From Ruminococcus sp. XPD3002 (lineage in GTDB: Bacteria; Bacillota; Clostridia; Oscillospirales; Ruminococcaceae), in NCBI GenBank assembly GCA_900119535.1, contig FPJT01000008.1, positions 1-64,000 of the forward strand: a stretch of DNA of 64,000 bases. Direction: 5' to 3'. Each line of letters begins with the position of its first letter. The first letter of the stretch is position 1. The notes beneath the pieces are model-generated. The model saw nothing but the letters and a program-made list of their open reading frames with translations, did not search any database and was not told where the DNA came from. Position numbers and translations under genes: made by a program. Positions 34,431-41,850 of this stretch are shown one piece after another.

Positions 34431-35504
34431 TATTTTCCGGACAGCAAGAGCGACCTGTTTGCGTGCTTTATCGAGAAGTGCGGACAGCTTGCAAAGCCAC
34501 ACGGTTTCTATGCGATGATTACACAGCACGCTTTCATGTTCCTGTCAAGCTATGAAAACCTGCGCCGTAAGCTCATGAATAAAACTACAATTAATATGGC
34601 TCATTTAGGGATAGGTACATTTGAAGATTTGAATAGTAAGATCGTCCAATCGGTTGCTTTCATAACGCTGAACACTCATATCAATGAATATCTTGGAAGA
34701 TACGATAGATTATTTGAAAAGCAAGGATTACAAGAAAGCAATTCCGATAAGGAAGTATGGTTGATTACGGGGAAACATAGTTTCTATACTTCACAAGAAA
34801 ACTTCTCCAAGATTCCGGGTATGCCGGTGGCTTATTGGGTGAGTGAGGCGTTTATTAGAGCTTTCAAAACTGGAAAACTTCTTGGTTCAATCGCTGATTC
34901 AAAACAAGGCGTAGCAACTGCTGATAATAATCGATTCCTTCGAGAATGGTTTGAAGTCTGTGCAGAAAAAATCAAATTTGATACATTGACGCATGAAATG
35001 TCTCAAAAGGCGTCTGAAAAATGGTATCCGTACAATAAAGGTGGAGATTTTAGAAAGTGGTATGGTAATAACGATTTTATTGTGAATTGGGAACATGATG
35101 GGTTTGAACTAAGAAACTTCAAAAAGTCAGTCATTAGAAACCCAAATTATTTCTTCAGAGAGTGCTTTAGTTGGTCTCTAATTTCCTCAAGTGTAGCAGC
35201 ATTTAGATATAAACCAGTAGGTCACATATTCGATGTTGCTGGGATGAGTTGTTTTTCTAATGAAAACTTGAAATATCTGCTTGCGTTATGTAATTCTAGT
35301 TTTGCAATGAAAGTTCTTGAAGTAATAGCACCTACAATTAATTATCAATGTGGAGACATTGCTAATATTCCTGTTATCTTCCCTGACACAGCAGAAGAAA
35401 AATCTAAGGTTGAGGATATGGTACAAGAAAACATCGATCTTTGCAAAACTGATTGGGATAATTTTGAAACAAGCTGGGATTTTGAACAGCATCCGCTGAT
35501 TTAA
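32982..35504 (+). CDS. pglX: PglX methyltransferase and recognition part, copy 1 (C-terminal module missing)
   Basis: An 840-residue adenine-N6 methyltransferase part of BREX type 1 PglX; typical PglX is about 1200 residues. Start: MDKTAIKNFAIAARLTLIDA. Motif I is DPCMGSGHILVYAFDVL (about residue 306), and motif IV is VVTNPPYMGSSG (about 464). A target-recognition region follows (about 485-810). It ends NFETSWDFEQHPLI, the point where full-length PglX continues into its C-terminal domain; that domain is encoded separately at 35799. The first half is nearly identical to copy 2, while the recognition region differs and is more AT-rich. It should set the methylated sequence. Confidence 0.92.
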   Translation: MDKTAIKNFAIAARLTLIDAVTQRAFEYEITENGKNNPNQSEVNGKALTPTELSQRRQLIDRIRQNGFAQTMEEAAYTWFNRFIALRYMEVNGYLPTRIRVFTDENNAFKPEILAEASRIELDGIDHDYIMDLLDAQQNDTLYKYLLIAQCNALNTGLPEMFEEIGGWTELLFPNNLLRNDSVIAHMVEDIPEDDWRDQVQIIGWLYQYYNTEPKDKVFADLKKNIKISAEAIPAATQLFTPDWIVRYMVENSLGRLWTEGHGKPENADWKYYLEEAEQENSVKAELEKLRAEYKSIQPEQIKVIDPCMGSGHILVYAFDVLMDIYTSCGWSERDAALSILQHNLFGLDIDRRAYQLAYFAVMMKARQYNRSIIKSGKIQPQLANFADVMGVDTSLISGKIREFAEQFKFADTYGSLMEIKAPAGLDEAVSDFNVSFGISKKQLDMMLRIYKNLSQKYDVVVTNPPYMGSSGMDTKLSDFVKKYFPDSKSDLFACFIEKCGQLAKPHGFYAMITQHAFMFLSSYENLRRKLMNKTTINMAHLGIGTFEDLNSKIVQSVAFITLNTHINEYLGRYDRLFEKQGLQESNSDKEVWLITGKHSFYTSQENFSKIPGMPVAYWVSEAFIRAFKTGKLLGSIADSKQGVATADNNRFLREWFEVCAEKIKFDTLTHEMSQKASEKWYPYNKGGDFRKWYGNNDFIVNWEHDGFELRNFKKSVIRNPNYFFRECFSWSLISSSVAAFRYKPVGHIFDVAGMSCFSNENLKYLLALCNSSFAMKVLEVIAPTINYQCGDIANIPVIFPDTAEEKSKVEDMVQENIDLCKTDWDNFETSWDFEQHPLI

Positions 35505-35515
35505 TGGAGGAAGAA

Positions 35516-35818
35516 ATGAAAACGATTACAATTACTAATGAATACAAGGATACTTTACGCGAATTTGTAGAGTGGTTTCAAGAGAAGTTTGAACCAACTG
35601 ACAGAGAAAACCAGATTGTATTGAAGCGGCTTATGGCTAAATTAGACAGAACAGAAGGAACAACGGAGTCTATTGAAATCAACGAAACCGAAATCTGGTT
35701 TCTGAGAAACTATCTGCAATCTGCATGGCAGGATACTTCTTGTACTGTTGACTGGAATGCTTTACATGAATTATTTGATTATATAGTGGAGAAAGACAAT
35801 GGGCAGACTAATAGCTGA
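35516..35818 (+). CDS. 100-residue unknown protein inside the split pglX
   Basis: A 100-residue protein with no family I recognise: MKTITITNEYKDTLREFVEW, FEPTDRENQIVLKRLMAKLD, then EINETEIWFLRNYLQSAWQD and VDWNALHELFDYIVEK. It is acidic and mostly helical by eye. I chose ATG 35516 because GGAGG lies 5 bases upstream; ATG 35504 overlaps the pglX stop but sits before the ribosome site. Its end overlaps the PglX C-terminal gene by 20 bases, so it is translationally coupled to it. It might be a linker subunit or an inhibitor, but this is a guess. Confidence 0.75.
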   Translation: MKTITITNEYKDTLREFVEWFQEKFEPTDRENQIVLKRLMAKLDRTEGTTESIEINETEIWFLRNYLQSAWQDTSCTVDWNALHELFDYIVEKDNGQTNS

Positions 35819-36686
35819 CAAATACGCCGAATGGGAGCAGGAATGTGAAGCACGCTTCCAGAAGCTCAAGGCGAATGAAGAAGAACTTAACCGCATTTTC
35901 ATTGAAATCTACGGCTTGCAGGACGAGCTGACACCCGAGGTCGAGGACAGAGACGTGACCGTGCGCCGTGCCGACCTCACCCGAGAGATCAAGAGCTTGA
36001 TCTCTTATGCGATCGGCTGCATTTTCGGGCGTTATTCCGTAGATACCAAAGGGCTTTGCTATGCAGGCGGAGACTGGGACGACAGCAAATACAAAACGAT
36101 CACCCCAGACAAGGACAATGTTCTGCCGATCTGCGACGATGACTACTTCGAGGACGATCTGACCGCCCGTGTCATTGATTTCGTGGCAAAGGTCTACGGA
36201 GAGGATACACTGGAGGAGAACCTCCGATTCATCGCAGATGCACTCGGCGGCAAGGGTACGCCCCGGGAGGTCCTGCGGAACTATCTGCTGACCGGATTTT
36301 TCGCCGATCACTGCAAGATCTACCAGAAGCGTCCAATCTACTGGCTGTTCAGTTCTGGAAAGAAGAATGGCTTCAAAGCACTTGTGTATATGCATCGCTG
36401 GCAGAAAACTACTGTTGCGACCGTCCGCACGGACTATGTGCATGAGTTACAGGAGCGTTATCGCACACAGCTTTCGCTCCTCGAAGATCAGATGCAGACG
36501 GCATCGGCGAGTGACCATGTCAAGCTGAAAAAACGTCAGGAGAAGCTCATGGCGCAGCTCACCGAGATCAACGCTTATGAGGAAAAAGTGCATCATCTCG
36601 CAGATATGATGATTGACATTGACCTCGATGACGGCGTGAAGGTGAATTATGCAAAATTCGAGGATATACTTGAAAAAATCAAGTGA
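35799..36686 (+). CDS. Separate C-terminal module of PglX
   Basis: A 295-residue protein corresponding to the last quarter of full-length BREX type 1 PglX: EARFQKLKANEEELNRIFIE, IYGLQDELTPEVEDRDVTVR, SYAIGCIFGRYS, YAGGDWDDSK, QKRPIYWLFSSGKKNGFKAL. It ends in a coiled coil (LLEDQMQTAS ... LKKRQEKLMAQLTEIN). In ordinary PglX this sequence follows WDF..HPL directly. Here it has its own start codon, after the 100-residue ORF. It has no methyltransferase motifs, so it must work with one or both PglX N-terminal subunits. The identification is from memory of PglX sequences. Confidence 0.85.
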   Translation: MGRLIADKYAEWEQECEARFQKLKANEEELNRIFIEIYGLQDELTPEVEDRDVTVRRADLTREIKSLISYAIGCIFGRYSVDTKGLCYAGGDWDDSKYKTITPDKDNVLPICDDDYFEDDLTARVIDFVAKVYGEDTLEENLRFIADALGGKGTPREVLRNYLLTGFFADHCKIYQKRPIYWLFSSGKKNGFKALVYMHRWQKTTVATVRTDYVHELQERYRTQLSLLEDQMQTASASDHVKLKKRQEKLMAQLTEINAYEEKVHHLADMMIDIDLDDGVKVNYAKFEDILEKIK

Positions 36687-36699
36687 TCTTTAAGGGGCA

Positions 36700-39243
36700 A
36701 TGTCTATGAACAAAACATCTATCAAGAACTTCGCAATTGCTGCACGACTCACACTGATTGACGCCGTCACGCAGCGGGCGTTTGAATATGAAGTCACAGA
36801 AAACGGGAAAAACACCCCCGATCAGACCGAGGTCAACGGTAAGGCTTTGACACCGACTGAACTCAGTCAGCGTCGGCAGCTCATTGACCGCATCCGTCAG
36901 AACGGCTTTGCGAAGACCATGGAAGAAGCGGCATACACATGGTTCAACCGCTTTATCGCCCTGCGTTTCATGGAAGTCAACGGCTATCTGCCTATGCGAA
37001 TTCGTGTGTTTACGGATGAGAATAATTCTTTTAAACCGGAAATCCTTGCGGAGGCATCCCGGATTGAGCTTGACGGCATCGACCATGATTATATCATGGA
37101 TTTGCTCGATGCGCAGCAGAACGATACACTTTACAAGTATCTGTTGATTGCACAATGCAACGCTCTGAATACCGGACTTCCGGAGATGTTTGAGGAGATT
37201 GGCGGCTGGACGGAGCTTTTGTTCCCGAACAATCTACTCCGCAATGACAGCGTGATCGCTCACATGGTCGAGGATATCCCCGAAGATGACTGGAAAGACC
37301 AGGTGCAGATTATCGGCTGGCTGTATCAGTATTATAACACCGAGCCGAAGGACAAAGTGTTCGCTGACCTGAAAAAGAATATAAAGATCAGCGCAGAGGC
37401 TATCCCTGCGGCAACGCAGCTCTTTACGCCTGACTGGATCGTGCGCTATATGGTCGAGAATTCCCTCGGCAGACTGTGGACGGAAGGACACGGCAAGCCT
37501 GAGAATGCTGACTGGAAGTACTATCTCGAAGAAGCCGAGCAGGAAGAATCCGTCAAGGCGGAACTTGAAAAGCTGCGTGCGGAGTACAAGAGTATTCAGC
37601 CGGAGCAAATCAAAGTCATCGACCCGTGTATGGGTTCAGGACATATTCTGGTGTATGCATTCGACGTACTGATGGCTATTTACACGTCCTGCGGCTGGTC
37701 GGAGCGTGATGCGGCGCTGTCGATCTTGCAGCACAATCTCTACGGTCTGGACATCGATCGCCGTGCATATCAGCTTGCGTATTTCGCTGTGATGATGAAG
37801 GCACGTCAGTATAACCGTAGCATTATTAAAAACGGCGAAGTGCAGCCGCAGCTTGCGAATTTTGCAGATGTGATGGGCGTGGATACAAGCCTTGTTTCCG
37901 GCAAGATCCGGGATTTTGCAGAGCAGTTCAAGTTTGCGGATACCTACGGTTCGCTTATGGAGATTAAAGCACCTGACGGCCTGGATGAGGCCGTCTCGGA
38001 GTTCGATGTCTCCTTTGGCATCAGCCGCAGACAACTTGACATGATGCTGCGGATTTATAAGAATCTGTCTCAGAAATATGATGTTGTGGTGACGAATCCG
38101 CCGTATATGGGCGGAAGCGGCATGAATGCAACTCTCTCTGATTATGTCAAGAAAATTTTCCCTGACAGTAAGAGTGATCTTTTTGCATGCTTTATGGAAA
38201 AAGCTTATCAGCTTGCAAAGCAATCAGGATTTACTTCGCTTATTACAATGGAAAGCTGGATGTTTCTTTCAAGTTTTGAAGATTTCCGTAAGAGAATCTA
38301 TGATTCTAAAACCATTATCAATATGGTGCATATGCCATATTTAGGGAAAGGCGGTACAAGCCTTGGTATCAATTTTGGTACGGCAGCTGTTGTAACTCAA
38401 AATAGAAGAATATGTAATTACAATGCACAATATGAATGTATCGTTTATTACGAAACTGATGATGAAGGAGTACCTTTTGTATTCCCAACAATTAATAAAA
38501 GATGGAAAACAGCTAAGCAGGAAAACTTCTCTAAGATTCCAGGAATGACTGTAGCATATTGGGTTAGTGATAGTATAAGAAAAGCATTTTCTGTAGGAAA
38601 ACCAATTGATGAAATTGCTTCACCTAGACAGGGAATGGCAACATCTGATAATGATCGTTTTTTACGATTATGGTATGAAATTGATTCGCATAAACTAGGA
38701 TTAGGATATAAGAATAGAGAAGAGGCTATGCTGTCTCGAAAAAAATGGTTTCCATATAATAAAGGTGGTCCATATAGAAAATGGTATGGGAATGCATGCT
38801 ATGTAGTTAATTGGCAGAATGATGGAGAAGAAATAAAGAAATATCGTGAATATAAGAATTCAACTCTTACATCTAATATGGGAGTTGCTGGCCTTCCATT
38901 TATATTCAAAGAAAATGTTACTTGGTCAAAAGTTACCAGCGGGAAACTTTCAGTAAGATATTTACCTGAAGGATTCTTATTTGACGTCTCAGGATGTTCT
39001 ATTTACTCTAAACACGAAGTTATTTATATTGTCATGGCACTTCTTAATAGCTCTGTAGCAGAGTTACTAGTATCCGCTTTGTCACAAACAATAAACTATG
39101 AGGTTGGTTCTATAAAGGCTATACCTATGTTTGACTTAAACTTTGATTGTCAAAGTATTGTTAATGATAATATTAGAATTTGTAAAGACGATTGGAATTC
39201 GTTTGAAACAAGCTGGGATTTTGAGGAGCATCCGCTGATATAA
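36700..39243 (+). CDS. pglX: PglX methyltransferase and recognition part, copy 2 (C-terminal module missing)
   Basis: An 847-residue second copy. Start: MSMNKTSIKNFAIAARLTLI; motif I is DPCMGSGHILVYAFDVLMA (about residue 308), and motif IV is VVTNPPYMGGSGMNATL (about 466). The sequence is almost identical to copy 1 up to about residue 480, then diverges through the recognition region (NMVHMPYLGKGGTSLGINFG, PRQGMATSDNDRFLRLWYE) and ends in the shared SFETSWDFEEHPLI. The divergent part is AT-rich, which suggests acquired sequence. It also lacks the C-terminal module and is followed directly by pglZ. ATG 36700 is 5 bases after AAGGGG; ATG 36706 is also possible. Confidence 0.92.
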   Translation: MSMNKTSIKNFAIAARLTLIDAVTQRAFEYEVTENGKNTPDQTEVNGKALTPTELSQRRQLIDRIRQNGFAKTMEEAAYTWFNRFIALRFMEVNGYLPMRIRVFTDENNSFKPEILAEASRIELDGIDHDYIMDLLDAQQNDTLYKYLLIAQCNALNTGLPEMFEEIGGWTELLFPNNLLRNDSVIAHMVEDIPEDDWKDQVQIIGWLYQYYNTEPKDKVFADLKKNIKISAEAIPAATQLFTPDWIVRYMVENSLGRLWTEGHGKPENADWKYYLEEAEQEESVKAELEKLRAEYKSIQPEQIKVIDPCMGSGHILVYAFDVLMAIYTSCGWSERDAALSILQHNLYGLDIDRRAYQLAYFAVMMKARQYNRSIIKNGEVQPQLANFADVMGVDTSLVSGKIRDFAEQFKFADTYGSLMEIKAPDGLDEAVSEFDVSFGISRRQLDMMLRIYKNLSQKYDVVVTNPPYMGGSGMNATLSDYVKKIFPDSKSDLFACFMEKAYQLAKQSGFTSLITMESWMFLSSFEDFRKRIYDSKTIINMVHMPYLGKGGTSLGINFGTAAVVTQNRRICNYNAQYECIVYYETDDEGVPFVFPTINKRWKTAKQENFSKIPGMTVAYWVSDSIRKAFSVGKPIDEIASPRQGMATSDNDRFLRLWYEIDSHKLGLGYKNREEAMLSRKKWFPYNKGGPYRKWYGNACYVVNWQNDGEEIKKYREYKNSTLTSNMGVAGLPFIFKENVTWSKVTSGKLSVRYLPEGFLFDVSGCSIYSKHEVIYIVMALLNSSVAELLVSALSQTINYEVGSIKAIPMFDLNFDCQSIVNDNIRICKDDWNSFETSWDFEEHPLI
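36706..38150 (+). repeat. Direct repeat, copy 2 (shared 5' part of the two pglX genes)
   Basis: Partner of 32982-34430. Both copies point the same way, so recombination between them deletes the segment between and cannot invert it. The end is approximate. Confidence 0.85.
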
Positions 39244-39267
39244 TCACCTCTGAATGGAGAAACACTA

Positions 39268-41847
39268 ATGACAATAGATAATATAGCGGCTTCACTTCGC
39301 GAACGATTTGCACAGCCGCTTAAGGATTGCTATAAACGCAGGATTATATTCTGGTATGACTCCGAACGCGAATTCGAGCCTATGCTCGATGAGATTGATC
39401 TGCCGGATGTAAAAATTCTGCGCCTTACGGGAGATAACTTTTTTGAAGCGAAAATGCTTCTTTCGGAGACTGATACAACGAGTAATTATCTTGTGTATCA
39501 TCCAATCTCCATGCCTCATGTATGGGATGACTGGCTCAGAGATATTGAGCTGTACAGCGAGGAGTTCCGTGCTGATCTGATTTCCATGCAGATGGACGAT
39601 CTGCATATTCCGCAGACAGTTTCTTTCCGCAGAACAGTCAAGACCTATCAAACGTTCTTTGGTAATAAGGAGCGTGTGGCAAAACTTGCATCACTGCATA
39701 CAAAATATGAAACAGCAGCACAGCTCCATATTGATATCATGGCAGTACTGACCGGAGCAAAGGATAATTCTGCGCAAGGCGTGATTCGGGCTATTCTATG
39801 CGAATCGCTGTATAATGACGATAATGCCGCTCTGGAGCATATCCGCAAATTCGGCAATGAAGACGCGTTGAAGGATATGCTTACAAAGTATACCGGATAT
39901 CATGCAGACGAGATCGTACTTTCCGATCTTGCTAAGCATGTTATGATCACTGCGCTTTCGGGCGTTGTGCAGCCTCAGACGCTTTCAGGGTTAGAAAAAT
40001 ACATATCCGCTGACAATCAGGCTTTCTGCTATAATGTGACCGATGAATGGGCGCATTCAGAAGACAGTGCAAAGCTGTTTGAACTCGCAAATGAAATCTC
40101 GCAAGAGCTTGGTCTCAGCGCAAGGCTTGAAAAGCAGGGCGTGGAGACTCTCCTTGACGCCGACTGTCTGCCATGTATCGGAGAGTGCGTCATCTCGCAT
40201 TATATGAACGAGATCAGCGAGGATGTCATAAAGTCTGCTGATATTCTGGCTGCAGTCGATAGGCGCAGAACCAGTAAATGGGCAAAACACTTTGAAATCT
40301 ACTATGATGGACTGTATGCGTTTGCACAGATGCACACATTCTATTTGGAGCATATAACAGGTTTCCACTACGGAACAGCAGAGCAGATTTGGAAGGCGTA
40401 CTGTGATGAGCTGTTTCTCATGGATACTTATTACAGAAACTTCCATGTTGTCTTCCGCAAAAGCCTGAAATTTGCTGCCTCTGAGTTGGATGATCTGTTT
40501 AAGAATGTAGCGGATGCAGCAGAGCGTATTTATAAGAACTGGTATCTGACGGAACTGAATAGCCAGTGGTGTACTCTAATCCGAGACGGTATGGAAACAG
40601 AAGGTTGTGTAGCAAAACTACCGCAGCAAAAGGACTTTTACACAAGAGAAGTTCTCCCCTTTGTCAAGAAAGAGAACCGTGTCTTTGTTATTATCTCTGA
40701 TGCTATCAGATATGAAGTAGCGGCAGAACTCAGTAAGAAACTGGTTCAGGAAACAGGTGGTACCGCCGGAATCACTGCCATGCAGTCTGTTTTCCCCAGC
40801 TTAACAAAATATGGAATGGCAGCCTTACTTCCGCATGAAGCTTTTACACTGACAGATGATTTGCAGGTAATATGTGATGGACAGTCCACTGACGGAACAG
40901 AAAGCAGAGATAAGATACTTAAAGCGGTAAATAGCGGCAACTGCGCCGTGGTATACGAAGATTTGCTAGCAATGAAACAGGCACAGCGGCGTGAACTAGT
41001 TTCCAAAGCTGAAGTTGTATACATCTACCATAACAAGATTGATGCTATTGGCGATAAAGCAATGACTGAAAATCAGGTCTTTGATGCCTGTGAGGATGCA
41101 GTGGACGAGCTACTGAATCTTGTAAAACTCGTTGTCAATTCGATGAATGGCACGAACATTCTGATTACAGCAGATCACGGCTTCCTATATTCCTTTCAAC
41201 CTCTGGAAGAGAGCGACAAAGGAGATAAATCATTTGTTGATGGTACAATTCTCAAGACAGATCGCCGCTGTATTGTTGCTGAGACAGGTGCGTCTTCTGA
41301 ATACTTGATGCAAATTCCGATGAGCACATTCGGTTCTGATAAAATCGGATTCGCACCGCTTGATACTATCCGCATAAAAAAGCAGGGCGGAGGAATGAAT
41401 TTTGTTCATGGCGGTATTGCTTTACAAGAGTGCTGTGTGCCGGTAATTACATTTAAGAACATCAAGGCGAGCTCCAAACGATTTGTGGATACTAAGAAAG
41501 TACCCCTGCAGCTTCTAAGCCGAACCCGGAAGATCGCTAACAACATCTTCTTCCTTGAATTCTATCAGCCGGAAGCAGTCGTTGGTAAGACCGTGCCTGC
41601 AACATACGAGATGTATATCTGTGACCGCCTGAGTAATATTGTCAGCGACGTACAGACAATCATTGCTGATAAGACTACTGAAAGTGTGCAAGACAGAGTA
41701 ACTCGACTGCGTTTCACACTGAAGGGTCAAGAATTCAGCAGTACTGATTCTTACTATCTCAACATTGTCGATAAAGCCAGCGGAGAAGTTAAGGAACATA
41801 TTGAATTCAGCATAAAAATCGCATTTGCCAATGACTTTGGATTTTAA
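39268..41847 (+). CDS. pglZ: BREX phosphatase PglZ (type A)
   Basis: An 859-residue alkaline-phosphatase-superfamily protein of BREX type 1. N-terminal part: RRIIFWYDSEREFEPMLDEI, then YLVYHPISMPHVWDDWLRDI. The metal-site blocks are FVIISDAIRYEVAAEL (about residue 475) and ILITADHGFLYSF (about 630), with IRIKKQGGGMNFVHGGIALQ following. PglZ binds metal and can cleave phosphodiesters in some homologues, and it is essential for BREX methylation and defence. Normal length and position, 3 bases before brxL. Confidence 0.96.
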   Translation: MTIDNIAASLRERFAQPLKDCYKRRIIFWYDSEREFEPMLDEIDLPDVKILRLTGDNFFEAKMLLSETDTTSNYLVYHPISMPHVWDDWLRDIELYSEEFRADLISMQMDDLHIPQTVSFRRTVKTYQTFFGNKERVAKLASLHTKYETAAQLHIDIMAVLTGAKDNSAQGVIRAILCESLYNDDNAALEHIRKFGNEDALKDMLTKYTGYHADEIVLSDLAKHVMITALSGVVQPQTLSGLEKYISADNQAFCYNVTDEWAHSEDSAKLFELANEISQELGLSARLEKQGVETLLDADCLPCIGECVISHYMNEISEDVIKSADILAAVDRRRTSKWAKHFEIYYDGLYAFAQMHTFYLEHITGFHYGTAEQIWKAYCDELFLMDTYYRNFHVVFRKSLKFAASELDDLFKNVADAAERIYKNWYLTELNSQWCTLIRDGMETEGCVAKLPQQKDFYTREVLPFVKKENRVFVIISDAIRYEVAAELSKKLVQETGGTAGITAMQSVFPSLTKYGMAALLPHEAFTLTDDLQVICDGQSTDGTESRDKILKAVNSGNCAVVYEDLLAMKQAQRRELVSKAEVVYIYHNKIDAIGDKAMTENQVFDACEDAVDELLNLVKLVVNSMNGTNILITADHGFLYSFQPLEESDKGDKSFVDGTILKTDRRCIVAETGASSEYLMQIPMSTFGSDKIGFAPLDTIRIKKQGGGMNFVHGGIALQECCVPVITFKNIKASSKRFVDTKKVPLQLLSRTRKIANNIFFLEFYQPEAVVGKTVPATYEMYICDRLSNIVSDVQTIIADKTTESVQDRVTRLRFTLKGQEFSSTDSYYLNIVDKASGEVKEHIEFSIKIAFANDFGF

Positions 41848-41850
41848 GAT

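Noticed and set aside
32982-39243. Phase-variable inversion of pglX
   Set aside because: The two copies are in direct orientation and no dedicated recombinase gene lies inside the BREX operon, so inversion is not possible between them.
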